Positions 1 through 9,806 of a stretch of 64,000 bases of DNA are shown in pieces. Below the pieces are notes generated by a model. The model saw nothing but the letters and a program-made list of their open reading frames with translations, was not told the DNA's origin and made no database searches. The stretch is from NCBI RefSeq assembly GCF_002002905.1, contig NZ_CP019509.1:3898241-3962240 (forward strand), in the 5' to 3' direction. Within the stretch, counting starts at the first letter, position 1. Each line of letters opens with the position of its first letter. Position numbers and translations under genes: made by a program. The stretch comes from Aquaspirillum sp. LM1. GTDB taxonomy: Bacteria; Pseudomonadota; Gammaproteobacteria; Burkholderiales; Aquaspirillaceae.

Positions 1-1169
1 AAGCGGGCGTCCGGGTGCCACAAGGTGGCGGCCAGCGGATGGATATCCACGTCGAACAGCTTGCTGATGATGGCAAACAGGCCGTCCAGCACGCGCTGTT
101 CGGCAAAGTAGGCTTTGACTTCCTGTTCAGAAAAATCATAGCGCGCCACGCGCAGTTTTTCGCTGACCCAGGCCAGGTCCCACGCCTGCAGGTCGTTCAG
201 CCCCAGCTCATTGCGGGCAAAGGCTTCCAGCTCGGCGCGGTCGCGCTGGGCAAATGGCTTGGCGCGGGCGGCCATGTCACGCAGGAAGGCAATCACCTGG
301 CTTGGGTTATCGGCCATCTTGGGGGCCAGCGATACTTCGGCATAGTTGGCAAAGCCCAGCAGGCGGGCTTCTTCGTCGCGCAGCGACAGGGTTTCGCCAA
401 TCAGCAGGGTGTTGTCCAGCTCGGCTGGGCCAAACTCAGCCGCACGGGTGGCGTTGGCGTGGTACATCGATTCGCGCAGCGCACGGTGATTGGCGTATTG
501 CATCACCGGAAAGTAAAACGGGAAGTGCAGCTTCAGCTTGTAGCCCGGCTTGCCGTCGGCCTCGGCGGCAGCGCGCATCATTTCCAGCACGTCGTCGGGC
601 AGGCCGTCCAGCTCGGCGGCGTCGTCGATGTAGCGGGCAAAGCCATCGGTGGCGTCCAGCACATTCTGGCTAAAGCGCGCCGACAGCTCGGACAGCCGGG
701 CCTGGATGTCGGCAAAGCGGGCTTTTTCGGCGTCGGGCAGTTCGGCACCAGACAGGCGGAAGTCGCGCAACTGATGGTCGATGATCTGGCGGCGCGCCGG
801 GCTCAGGCTGGCGTAGTCGGCGCTGGCGGCCAGCGCCTTGACCTTGGCGAACAGCGCCAGGTTTTGCCCCAGCTCGGTATAGAACTCGGAAATTTTGGCC
901 AGATTGCTGTTGTAGGCTTCGCGCAGCGCCGGGGTGTTGACCACCGCGTTCAGGTGCGACACCGGGTCCCACACCCAGCTGATTTTCTCGGTGACGTCAG
1001 CCAGCGGAGCCAGCACCGCGTCCCAGGTAGCGGGCACGTTGTCGGCGGTAATGGCCTGCACCGTGGCGCGCGCGGTGGCCAGCACCTGATCCACCGCCGG
1101 GGTGATATGGTCAGGGCGCACCTCGGCAAAGCGGGGCAGTTCGGCAAAATCAAGCAGCGGGTTATCCAT
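1..1169 (-). CDS. prlC: Oligopeptidase A, N-terminal part (gene runs off the left edge)
   Basis: This is the 5' 389 codons of an M3-family zinc oligopeptidase, a cytoplasmic enzyme that degrades short peptides such as cleaved signal peptides. The protein starts MDNPLLDFAELPRF and has the N-terminal helical region typical of OpdA/PrlC, with FAEVRPDHITPAVD and WVWDPVSHLNAVVNT. The family is about 680 residues long, so the catalytic HExxH motif lies outside the window and cannot be checked. The start chosen is the ATG ending at 1169; the other nearby ATG in a different frame stops after three codons. It is divergent from the carbonic anhydrase gene, with 134 bases between the starts. The identification rests on recognised sequence and is fairly secure. 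Confidence 0.85.
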   Translation of the reverse strand, partial: MDNPLLDFAELPRFAEVRPDHITPAVDQVLATARATVQAITADNVPATWDAVLAPLADVTEKISWVWDPVSHLNAVVNTPALREAYNSNLAKISEFYTELGQNLALFAKVKALAASADYASLSPARRQIIDHQLRDFRLSGAELPDAEKARFADIQARLSELSARFSQNVLDATDGFARYIDDAAELDGLPDDVLEMMRAAAEADGKPGYKLKLHFPFYFPVMQYANHRALRESMYHANATRAAEFGPAELDNTLLIGETLSLRDEEARLLGFANYAEVSLAPKMADNPSQVIAFLRDMAARAKPFAQRDRAELEAFARNELGLNDLQAWDLAWVSEKLRVARYDFSEQEVKAYFAEQRVLDGLFAIISKLFDVDIHPLAATLWHPDAR

Positions 1170-1303
1170 GCATCAATCCTCAGTATTCGGGGGTGGGCCA
1201 ACGCCTCCGGCGCAGAAAACCCGGTGGGGGCGGTTGGCGAAATGCGCTTCGGGGTATCATAACGGCTGTTTTCCCGCCACGCAGAGATATGGGGTCTTTT
1301 TCG

Positions 1304-1843
1304 ATGAAACGCAACCTTCGCCCGTTTGACGGCATTTACCCACAGGTGCCCGACACCTGTTTTGTTGACGACACCGCGCTGATTATCGGCGATGCCGTGC
1401 TTGGCGAGGACAGCTCGGTCTGGCCGATGGCGGTGATTCGTGCCGATGTGAACTCGGTGCGCATTGGCGCGCGCAGCAATGTGCAGGATTTTTGCATGCT
1501 GCACGAATCGCACAAAAGCGAAAAAGATCCCAATGGCGCACCGCTGACCATTGGCGACGATGTGACGATTGGCCATCACGTCAATCTGCACGGCTGCACC
1601 ATTGGCGACCGCGTGCTGGTGGGCATGGGGTCGATTGTGCTGGATAAAACCGTGATTGAATCCGACGTGATCATCGGCGCCGGCAGCCTGGTGCCGCCGG
1701 GCAAGCGTCTGGTGTCAGGATTTTTGTACGTGGGCAGCCCGGTGAAGCAGGCGCGGGCGCTCACCGAAGAAGAACTGGGCTTTTTGCGTTACTCGGCGGC
1801 GCATTATGTGCGTCTGGCCAACAAGCACAAGGCCGGCCAATGA
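1304..1843 (+). CDS. Gamma-class carbonic anhydrase family protein (YrdA type)
   Basis: A 179-residue left-handed beta-helix (hexapeptide repeat) protein of the YrdA/CaiE group. Candidate zinc-binding histidines are present: His67/His70 in MLHESH, His91 in GHHV and His96 in LHGC. The repeats IGDDVTIG, IGDRVLVG and VIIGAGS form the trimeric beta-helix, and the C-terminus FLYVGSPVKQ is typical of the family. Many YrdA-type proteins have no proven carbonic anhydrase activity, so the reaction (CO2 hydration) is an inference from family. An ATG at 1304 is preferred over longer in-frame starts because it matches the usual family N-terminus. The stop overlaps the next start by four bases (ATGA), implying cotranscription. 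Confidence 0.88.
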   Translation: MKRNLRPFDGIYPQVPDTCFVDDTALIIGDAVLGEDSSVWPMAVIRADVNSVRIGARSNVQDFCMLHESHKSEKDPNGAPLTIGDDVTIGHHVNLHGCTIGDRVLVGMGSIVLDKTVIESDVIIGAGSLVPPGKRLVSGFLYVGSPVKQARALTEEELGFLRYSAAHYVRLANKHKAGQ

Positions 1844-2367
1844 AGCGGGTCTGGCGCAGTGTGGCGGCGCTGGCATTTTGCCTGCCGCCGCTGGCTTCGG
1901 CCAGCGAACTCGATGGCCTGCTCGACAGCCTGGCCGACAGTTGCCAGGCCAGCCCGGCGCTGGTCAGCCTGCTGAAGTCGCTGGGGCATGCCGAAGGCGA
2001 GCCGCGACAGGTGGTGCAGCCCGCCCGGCTGAGCGTGCCGCCGGCGCTGGCCGCCTCGTTTGGCGCACCGGAGCGGGTGGCAGTGAATGACGACATCTGG
2101 CTGCTGGGCGTGCCGGCGCAGGCCAGCTGGCATGGTGTGCCGGTCACCGCGCTGACCCGCCTGCTCAGTCTGCACGAGCCTGGTGGCGAATTTGCCATTG
2201 AACTGAATGGCCGCCCGGCTGACGTGGAAGCCGGCCTGCGCAAGGCGTTGTCGTTCCGGCACAGTAAGGTGGCGGTGGGCGACAGCTGGCAAACGCGCGG
2301 TGCCAGTTTTGTGGTGGGGGTCAACGGTGAAACCAGCACCGCCGTGGTGTGCCCGCTGCCGTTTTGA
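1840..2367 (+). CDS. Exported protein of unknown function
   Basis: A 175-residue protein translationally coupled to the preceding gene (ATGA overlap). Residues 1-21 (MKRVWRSVAALAFCLPPLASA) form a clear Sec signal peptide with a type I cleavage site after ASA, so the mature protein should be periplasmic. No catalytic motif or membrane segment is visible. Two cysteines occur in the mature part, one near residue 35 and one near the end (VVCPLPF), which could form a disulfide. The function is not recognised; the only clue is the coupling to a gamma carbonic anhydrase homologue. Confidence 0.75.
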   Translation: MKRVWRSVAALAFCLPPLASASELDGLLDSLADSCQASPALVSLLKSLGHAEGEPRQVVQPARLSVPPALAASFGAPERVAVNDDIWLLGVPAQASWHGVPVTALTRLLSLHEPGGEFAIELNGRPADVEAGLRKALSFRHSKVAVGDSWQTRGASFVVGVNGETSTAVVCPLPF

Positions 2368-2643
2368 CGGGCGTTGAGGGCACATGCCCATTTGCGCCCG
2401 CATGGACAGGAAAATGGCGCTGGCGCGTGCCGGAAAATTTACCAGTGAGCATGATGCTGCACGCAACTGGCATCCCCGGCCAATTCACGCCACAATAGCA
2501 GACATCGTGTTGCTGGCGGACCTGTCCCGCCTGGCCCCACCCCGGCCATGCTGCCGGGCACCGAATTTTTGACTCGACTTTAATCAAGTTGTTGGCTCGT
2601 GTCCGCCGGCCCTGGCTGGCGGCAGGATGCCGGGATATCCACC

Positions 2644-3933
<1,290 letters not shown>

Positions 3934-3941
3934 GGATGACC

Positions 3942-4985
3942 ATGACCGCTTATGACACCCTGCGTGACCAGCTTGTCGCCCAGCCGCGCACCTGGCTGGT
4001 GACCGGCTGCGCCGGCTTTATCGGCAGCAACCTGCTGGAAGCCTTGCTGCGACTGGGCCAGACCGTGGTAGGCCTAGACAATTTTTCTACCGGCCATCAG
4101 CGTAATCTGGACGAAGTGCGCGAGTTGGTGGACGCTGAGGCGTGGCAGCGCTTTCGCTTCATTGAAGGCGATATCCGCCAGCCGGACGACTGCGCCCAGG
4201 CCGTGGCCGGCGTGGACTATGTGCTGCATCAGGCGGCGCTGGGCAGTGTGCCGCGTTCGCTGGACGACCCGTGGAACACCCATGACAACAATATCAACGG
4301 CTTTTTGCGCCTGCTGATTGCCAGCCGCGACGCCGGGGTAAAACGCTTTGTCTACGCCGCGTCCAGCTCCACGTACGGCGACCATCCTGGCCTGCCCAAG
4401 GTGGAAGACGTGATCGGCAATCCGCTGTCGCCGTATGCGGTGACCAAATACGTGGATGAACTGTACGGCGACGTGTTTGCCCGCGCCTACGGTGTATCGG
4501 CAGTGGGCCTGCGCTACTTCAATGTATTCGGCCCGCGCCAGGACCCCAACGGCGCTTACGCCGCAGTGATGCCGATGTGGTTTGCCGCGTTGCTCAAGCA
4601 GGAGGCGGTGTACATCAACGGCGACGGTGAAACCAGCCGCGACTTCTGCTTTGTCGGCAACGCCGTGCAGGCCAATCTGCTGGCCGCTACCGCGCCGGCA
4701 CTGCCCAAGGGCCACGAAGTGTTCAATGTGGCGGTGGGCGACCGCACCACGCTCAACCAGCTGTACGCGGCCATTCGTGAGCAAGTGGCGCGCTGGCAGC
4801 CTGCTGCTGCTGCCATGCAGCCGGTGTACCGCGACTTCCGCGCCGGCGATGTGCGCCATTCGCAGGCCGATATCGGCAAGGCCACCAGCTTGCTGGGCTA
4901 TACGCCCACCCATCGGGTGGCCGAAGGGCTGGACATTGCCGCGCCCTGGTATGCCCAGCTGTTTGGTGCCGGGGCACCCGCGTGA
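3942..4985 (+). CDS. tviC: UDP-N-acetylglucosamine(uronate) 4-epimerase (TviC/WbpP type)
   Basis: A 347-residue extended short-chain dehydrogenase/reductase. It carries the NAD-binding TGCAGFIG motif at residues 21-28, a serine-rich active-site loop at 140-144 and the catalytic Tyr165-x-x-x-Lys169 in YAVTK. The N-terminal extension before the Rossmann fold and the ASSSTYG segment are characteristic of WbpP/TviC, which interconvert gluco and galacto forms of UDP-HexNAc or its uronate. The start at 3942 has GAGG six bases upstream; an in-frame ATG at 3936 touches that ribosome site and is less likely. Together with TviB it would give UDP-GalNAcA from UDP-GlcNAc. The stop overlaps the next start. 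Confidence 0.9.
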   Translation: MTAYDTLRDQLVAQPRTWLVTGCAGFIGSNLLEALLRLGQTVVGLDNFSTGHQRNLDEVRELVDAEAWQRFRFIEGDIRQPDDCAQAVAGVDYVLHQAALGSVPRSLDDPWNTHDNNINGFLRLLIASRDAGVKRFVYAASSSTYGDHPGLPKVEDVIGNPLSPYAVTKYVDELYGDVFARAYGVSAVGLRYFNVFGPRQDPNGAYAAVMPMWFAALLKQEAVYINGDGETSRDFCFVGNAVQANLLAATAPALPKGHEVFNVAVGDRTTLNQLYAAIREQVARWQPAAAAMQPVYRDFRAGDVRHSQADIGKATSLLGYTPTHRVAEGLDIAAPWYAQLFGAGAPA

Positions 4986-6016
4986 AGAAAGTGCTGATTA
5001 TCCGCCGCGACAATATCGGTGATCTGGTGTGTACCACGCCCTTGTTTTCTGCCCTGCGTGAAGCCCTGCCCAACGCCTATCTGGCCGCGCTGGTAAACAG
5101 CTACAACGCCGAGGCGCTGCACGACAACCCGGTACTGGACGATGTGTTTGTCTACACCAAGGCCAAACACAGCGAACGCTCGAAACTGCGGGTATGGTGG
5201 GACACCTGGCGCTTGATGCGCAGCCTGCGCGCCAAACAGTTTGATCTGGTGCTGCTGCCCTCGGGCGGCGACCAGACCCACGCGCTGAAGCTGGCGCGGA
5301 TGATCAAGCCGGGCAAGGTAGCCGGCTTTGCCCCGACCAAGGGCCTGGACGTGACCGTGCCGGCGGACAACAAGCCACAGCTGGAGGCCGAGCGGGTGTT
5401 GCGCCTGTTGCCGGCGCTGAATCTGCGCCGGGGCAAGCTGTCGCCAGTCAGCACTTTTGCCCGCAACGAAGAACGCCTGGCCGCGCGCATGGCCCTGGCC
5501 GAGGTGAACATCATTCCCGGCCCCGGCAAACCGCTGATCGGCCTGCACATCAGCGCGCGCAAGCCACGCCAGCGCTGGCCCGCCGAGCGCTTTGTCGAAC
5601 TGGCCGCCCGGCTGAACAAGGCCACCGGCGCGGCGTTCATGCTGTTCTGGTCGCCTGGCGAGGAAGACCATCCGCAACACCCCGGCGACGATCGCAAAGC
5701 CCAGCAGATTATTGACGCCTGCCGGGAGCGCAACCTGCCGCTGCTGCCCTATCCCACCGAGCGTCTGGAGCAACTGATTGGCGGCCTGTCGGTCTGTCAG
5801 TCAGTCATCTGCAGCGATGGTGGTGCCATGCATCTGGCCGCCGGGCTGGGCAAGCCAATGGTCTGCCTGTTTGGCAACAGCGACCCGCGCGTCTGGGCAC
5901 CGGGTGGCAGCGCGCCATTCAAGGTACTGCAGGCCAACAGCCAGACCGTGGCCGACATCAGCGTGGATGAGGTAGCCGCCACCTGGCGGCGACTGCATAT
6001 CGGGCAGATTCGGTAG
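4982..6016 (+). CDS. Glycosyltransferase family 9 (heptosyltransferase-like)
   Basis: A 344-residue GT-B fold glycosyltransferase of family 9, the family of LPS heptosyltransferases. The N-terminus [20 protein letters not shown] is the family hallmark, and the C-terminal nucleotide-sugar region has [16 protein letters not shown] and [10 protein letters not shown]. It starts with GTG overlapping the tviC stop (GTGA), so it is translationally coupled to sugar-nucleotide synthesis. Its real donor is unknown: the neighbours suggest a HexNAc uronate pathway, while the family usually uses ADP-heptose. It probably acts at the cytoplasmic face of the inner membrane on LPS core or a related glycan. 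Confidence 0.88.
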   Translation: MKKVLIIRRDNIGDLVCTTPLFSALREALPNAYLAALVNSYNAEALHDNPVLDDVFVYTKAKHSERSKLRVWWDTWRLMRSLRAKQFDLVLLPSGGDQTHALKLARMIKPGKVAGFAPTKGLDVTVPADNKPQLEAERVLRLLPALNLRRGKLSPVSTFARNEERLAARMALAEVNIIPGPGKPLIGLHISARKPRQRWPAERFVELAARLNKATGAAFMLFWSPGEEDHPQHPGDDRKAQQIIDACRERNLPLLPYPTERLEQLIGGLSVCQSVICSDGGAMHLAAGLGKPMVCLFGNSDPRVWAPGGSAPFKVLQANSQTVADISVDEVAATWRRLHIGQIR

Positions 6017-6035
6017 CGGTCTGACGCTTCCGCGT

Positions 6036-6635
6036 TCAGCCTGGCCAGCCGGTGTCGTCGTTGACGCCACTCAGACGGATGGCGCCATCGTCTGAGCCAT
6101 TGCGCACCGCCTGGTAAATGCCGTCACCATCGCTGTCGGTGTATACCGTGGTGTGGGTGGCGCCATGCTCCTGCTCGATCTTGCTCACCTGACCATTGCT
6201 GACCACCCAGATTTCATCCGCGTCGATACGCTTGAGCTGGCTGCGACCATGTTCGATTTCATACACTGCCAGCACGCTGCCGTTGCTGATGTCAAAGCGG
6301 TAGCCTTCCTGGCTGGTGCTGACGGTCAGGCTGCTGCCATCGTGGCTGCTGGTGCTGCTCTGGCTTTGCCGGGTGTAAATGCCGTTGCCATCGCTGTCGG
6401 TGTATACCGTGGTTTGCGTGACGCCGTGCTCCTGCTCGGTCTTGACCAACTGATTGCCATTGAGCGCCCAGCTTTCGTCGCTGTCTGCGCGCTTGAGCGT
6501 GCTGCGACCGTGTTCAACCTTGTAGATGGCGCTCAGGCTGCCATTGCTCAGTGCAATCCGATAGCCATTTTCCTGGCCAGATGTGCTGCTGCTCAGCGAA
6601 GAGGTGGACGCGTAGGTGTTCGATTTGTGTCCCAT
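6036..6635 (-). CDS. Unrecognised protein with two tandem repeats and acidic DxDGxG loops
   Basis: A 199-residue protein with no signal peptide and a serine/threonine-rich N-terminus. It consists of two copies of a 64-residue unit at residues 24-87 and 111-174 (period 87 residues, 261 bases). Each unit contains SNGS, EHGRSxLKR, EQEHGxTxTTVYTDSDG and ends GIY. The TDSDGNGIY and TDSDGDGIY loops resemble calcium-binding DxDxDG loops of EF-hand or thrombospondin type 3 repeats. Coding is supported by the conserved repeats and a normal frame; it converges with the glycosyltransferase. I do not recognise the family. A role as a calcium-binding or surface-associated protein would be a guess. Confidence 0.7.
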   Translation of the reverse strand: MGHKSNTYASTSSLSSSTSGQENGYRIALSNGSLSAIYKVEHGRSTLKRADSDESWALNGNQLVKTEQEHGVTQTTVYTDSDGNGIYTRQSQSSTSSHDGSSLTVSTSQEGYRFDISNGSVLAVYEIEHGRSQLKRIDADEIWVVSNGQVSKIEQEHGATHTTVYTDSDGDGIYQAVRNGSDDGAIRLSGVNDDTGWPG

Positions 6636-6927
6636 GGGGTGGCTCCAGATCTCAAGGTGGGTGAAAACTGCTTGCTACAGTAAAGCCCCTGTCTGAAGTG
6701 TGGCTTAACGCCATATGCTGAATAACTGGTCAGTTTCTGACCGCTGACCGTCTGGGCCTTGCCTGACGCAGCTCATGGCAAATGGATACAAAAACCTTGC
6801 TCAGGCTCAAGCCATGACGCTTGCGCTTCACGTACAGTGCGCGGATGAACGCTTTTGTTGAAAATCTGTATTGCTGTGCTGACCGTGGGCATGCCCTGGC
6901 TGGCCAGTCTGGGTGTTGGAGAGAGCC

Positions 6928-7584
6928 ATGCGTATCCTGCTGGTAGAAGATGATCTGTTGCTGGGGGACGGCGTGGAAGCCGGCTTGCGGCAAACCGGGT
7001 TTACCGTGGACTGGATCAAGGACGGCGTCTCGGCACGCTCGGCGCTGGAAGTGGTGGACTACGACGGCATGGTGCTGGACATCAACCTGCCGCGCCTGTC
7101 CGGTCTGGACCTGCTGCGCGACATGCGCCGGCACAGCAACCCGCTGCCGGTGCTGCTGCTCACCGCCCGTGACACGGTCGAAGACCGCATCCTGGGGCTG
7201 GACGCCGGGGCGGACGATTATCTGGTCAAGCCGTTTGCCCTGGGTGAGCTGGTGGCCCGGCTGCGCGCCGTGGTGCGCCGCGCCCATGGCCGCGCCAGCC
7301 CGATGCTGGAACACGCCGGGCTGAGCCTGGACCCCGGCGCGCACCGCGCCTGTTATCAGGGTCAGGACATCGAACTGACCGGCAAGGAGTTTCAACTGCT
7401 GGAACTGTTTCTGGACAACCGCAACAAGGTGTTGTCACGTCAGCAGATTGAAGAAAAACTGTACGGCTGGAACCAGGAAGTGGCCAGCAATGCGGTGGAA
7501 GTGCATATCCACCATCTGCGCAAAAAGCTCGGGGCCAATTTCATCCGTACCCACCGTGGCGTGGGCTATCAGCTCGGCGGGTAA
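6928..7584 (+). CDS. OmpR/PhoB-family response regulator (QseB/PmrA-like), no adjacent kinase
   Basis: A 218-residue two-domain regulator. The receiver domain (1-115) has the acidic pair Glu7-Asp8/Asp9, phosphoacceptor Asp51, switch Thr79 and Lys101 in LVKPF. The C-terminal winged helix (about 125-218) has ELTGKEFQLLELF and the recognition-helix region NAVEVHIHHLRKKLG, closest to the QseB/PmrA subgroup. The start at 6928 is preceded by GGAGAG at a good spacing; a GTG five codons earlier is less likely. No histidine kinase gene lies on either side: the next gene is the convergent mhpR. Its partner must be encoded elsewhere. Confidence 0.9.
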   Translation: MRILLVEDDLLLGDGVEAGLRQTGFTVDWIKDGVSARSALEVVDYDGMVLDINLPRLSGLDLLRDMRRHSNPLPVLLLTARDTVEDRILGLDAGADDYLVKPFALGELVARLRAVVRRAHGRASPMLEHAGLSLDPGAHRACYQGQDIELTGKEFQLLELFLDNRNKVLSRQQIEEKLYGWNQEVASNAVEVHIHHLRKKLGANFIRTHRGVGYQLGG

Positions 7585-7703
7585 AGGCGCTGATTGCGTC
7601 AGGGTAGGGGGCGCTGCTGTGCTGGCATGACGGCCCCGCTGGGGTCACGCACCCTGCCCTCGCCGCCTGATGCAGGCCGGGCGTCTCACTCACGCCGCGC
7701 CAT

Positions 7704-8519
7704 TCAACTGATGGTTTCCCCATTCCGGCTGGCGTCCAGCCGGCTTTCAATCTTGGCAATCGCCGCCCGCAACGCCGGCAAGTAGCGCTCGGCAGCCTCG
7801 CCCACACTCATCGCCTTTTTCAGAAACACCACATTCAGACAGCCCAGAATCCCGCCCTGATGCCGGATCGGCAGGGCAATCGCGGCAATTTTCTGTTGCG
7901 CCTGCCATTCCCCCTCATTGGTGGCATAGCCCTGACGACGCACCTTGTCGAGCATTTGCGTCACCAGCGCCGGCTGGCGGGCAAAACTGGCCTGTTCGTC
8001 GTGGCCGGCGGCCAGCAGTTGCAGGATTTGCAGGCGTTCTTCTTCACTGCACCAGGCCAGATAGGCGCGCCCGGCTGAGGTAAACAGCAGCGGCATGCGC
8101 TGGCGAATCATCGCCCGGTGAAACGACAGCGGGCTGAAGCGGTGGGTGGTTTCCCGCACCAGCATGCTGTCGCCATCAATCGTGCTCAGGTCCGAGGGCC
8201 ACACCAGGGTTTGCAGCAATTCGCCCAGCACCGGATTGGCCACTTCAGAAATCCATTCATCGTCGGTAAAGCCATCGCTGAGCTGGCGCACTTTCAGATT
8301 GAGCCGGTAGCTGTCATCCGACGCGCTGCGGCGCACATAGCCTTCACTTTGCAGGGTTTCCAGCAGGCGGCGCACGGTGGTGCGGTGCAGGCCGGTGCTG
8401 GCGCTCAGGTCGGCGATGCTGGCCCAGCCATTGGCTGAGCGGTTGATGGCGTGCAGCAGGGCCAGGCCCCGGCTCAGGCTTTGCACATGCGGGTACGGGG
8501 TATGGCGGGAAGATGGCAT
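7704..8519 (-). CDS. mhpR: IclR-family activator of the mhp pathway
   Basis: A 271-residue IclR-type transcription factor with an N-terminal winged helix (about 14-75) and a C-terminal effector-binding domain (about 85-260). The recognition region GLHRTTVRRLLETLQ, followed by SEGYVRRSASDDSYRL and KVRQLSDGF, is strikingly like E. coli MhpR, the activator that responds to 3-(3-hydroxyphenyl)propionate. It is transcribed divergently from mhpB, with a 271-base intergenic region that should hold its operator. This arrangement and the family strongly suggest that it controls the mhp operon. The effector in this organism is an inference. Confidence 0.92.
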   Translation of the reverse strand: MPSSRHTPYPHVQSLSRGLALLHAINRSANGWASIADLSASTGLHRTTVRRLLETLQSEGYVRRSASDDSYRLNLKVRQLSDGFTDDEWISEVANPVLGELLQTLVWPSDLSTIDGDSMLVRETTHRFSPLSFHRAMIRQRMPLLFTSAGRAYLAWCSEEERLQILQLLAAGHDEQASFARQPALVTQMLDKVRRQGYATNEGEWQAQQKIAAIALPIRHQGGILGCLNVVFLKKAMSVGEAAERYLPALRAAIAKIESRLDASRNGETIS

Positions 8520-8561
8520 ACGCGCTCCAGAAGCAACAAAAATAGTCTTGTAAAACAGTAT

Positions 8562-8576
8562 TGTGCACAGTGTGCC
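8562..8576. promoter_or_regulatory. Candidate MhpR operator
   Basis: The sequence TGTGCACAGTGTGCC contains a perfect 8-base palindrome (TGTGCACA) followed by a partial repeat, located 43 bases upstream of the mhpR start in the mhpR-mhpB intergenic region. E. coli MhpR is known to bind a GTGCAC-rich site in the equivalent place. The match is by eye only. Confidence 0.4.
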
Positions 8577-8790
8577 TATCCGGCAAATAAATTATGGCGA
8601 CGACGGCGCGCTGCCTAGAATCGCCCTACCCACAACAACAAGATGGGTATGGTGCCAGGTGGCGGCTGCATGCCCCTGCGCCACGGTGGATGGCACAGGC
8701 CATCGCCTGACCCGAATGCACCCCCTGGAAGGGGCTGACCTGACGCTGGCGCCGGCGTGGGGTGGCCCATCGGATCGAGGAGTTTTTTTC

Positions 8791-9729
8791 ATGAGCATCA
8801 CCCTGAAATGCCTGTCGCACACGCCGTTGCGCGGCCTCAATGACCCCGGCGCCGAGGTAGTGGCCGAAGTGGACGCGGTGCTGGCCCAGGCCAGGGCCGA
8901 GGTGGAGGCGTTTGATCCCGAACTGATCGTGATCTTTGCCCCAGACCACTACAACGGCCTGTTTTACGACCTGATGCCGCCGTTTGTGATTGCCACCGCC
9001 GCCGACTCGGTGGGCGATTACCAAACCCCACTGGGGTCGCTGTCGGTTCCCCAGGATCTGGCGCTGGATCTGGCCAAACATATCCTGAACAGCGACATCG
9101 ACATTGCCCTGTCGCACCGCCTGCAGGTGGACCACGGTTGCACCCAGACGCTGGAAGAGCTGACCGGCAGCCTGACCCGCTACCCGGTGATTCCGATCAT
9201 CATCAATTCAGTGGCACCGCCGTTTGGCCCCTACCGCCGGGTACGCAAGCTGGGGGAAGCGGTGGGGACGTTTCTGGCCACGCTGAACAAGCGCGTGCTG
9301 ATTCTGGGCACCGGCGGGCTGTCGCATGAGCCGCCCGTGCCGCTGCTGGCCGGTGCGCCAGATGAAATTGCCGAATTCCTGATTGCCGGGCGCAATCCGA
9401 CGCCAGAATTCCGCGCCGCCCGCCAGGCACGCACCCTGGCCACCGGCATGGTGTTTGGCACGCCGGAATGTCCGCTGACTCCGCTGAATGTGGACTGGGA
9501 TCTGGCTTTCATCCAGCAGATGTGCCAGGGCCGGCTGGCCGAGGTGGACGACTTTGATATTGAGGCCATTTCCCGTGCAGCGGGGCGTTCCACCCACGAA
9601 ATCCGCACTTGGGTGGCGGCATTTGCCGCGCTGGCGGCCACTGGCCCCTACCAGGCGCGCCAGGATTACTACCGCCCGATCAACGAATGGATTGCCGGCT
9701 ACGGCGTGGTGAGCGCTCAGGCGCAATAA
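8791..9729 (+). CDS. mhpB: 3-(2,3-dihydroxyphenyl)propionate 1,2-dioxygenase
   Basis: A 312-residue type II extradiol dioxygenase (LigB superfamily). It opens the ring of 2,3-dihydroxyphenylpropionate or dihydroxycinnamate between C1 and C2 using Fe(II) and O2. His53 in APDHYNG, His115 in QVDHG and His179 in GGLSHEPPVP fall in the conserved positions, with His115 and His179 matching the catalytic acid-base pair of the E. coli enzyme. ATG 8791 has GAGGAG eight bases upstream; the open frame extends further 5' but without homology. It is the first gene of the operon, divergent from mhpR. Confidence 0.93.
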   Translation: MSITLKCLSHTPLRGLNDPGAEVVAEVDAVLAQARAEVEAFDPELIVIFAPDHYNGLFYDLMPPFVIATAADSVGDYQTPLGSLSVPQDLALDLAKHILNSDIDIALSHRLQVDHGCTQTLEELTGSLTRYPVIPIIINSVAPPFGPYRRVRKLGEAVGTFLATLNKRVLILGTGGLSHEPPVPLLAGAPDEIAEFLIAGRNPTPEFRAARQARTLATGMVFGTPECPLTPLNVDWDLAFIQQMCQGRLAEVDDFDIEAISRAAGRSTHEIRTWVAAFAALAATGPYQARQDYYRPINEWIAGYGVVSAQAQ

Positions 9730-9806
9730 GCGCTGGCCTACCCGTCATCAGCGGGCAGGCGAGATGCGCCGCCCGCCATGAATCACACTATTCAGGAGTT
9801 TTACCG

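Noticed and set aside
15..1262. A 415-codon plus-strand frame over the oligopeptidase gene
   Set aside because: The opposite strand encodes a clear M3 peptidase; the plus-strand product has no domain and antisense-type composition.
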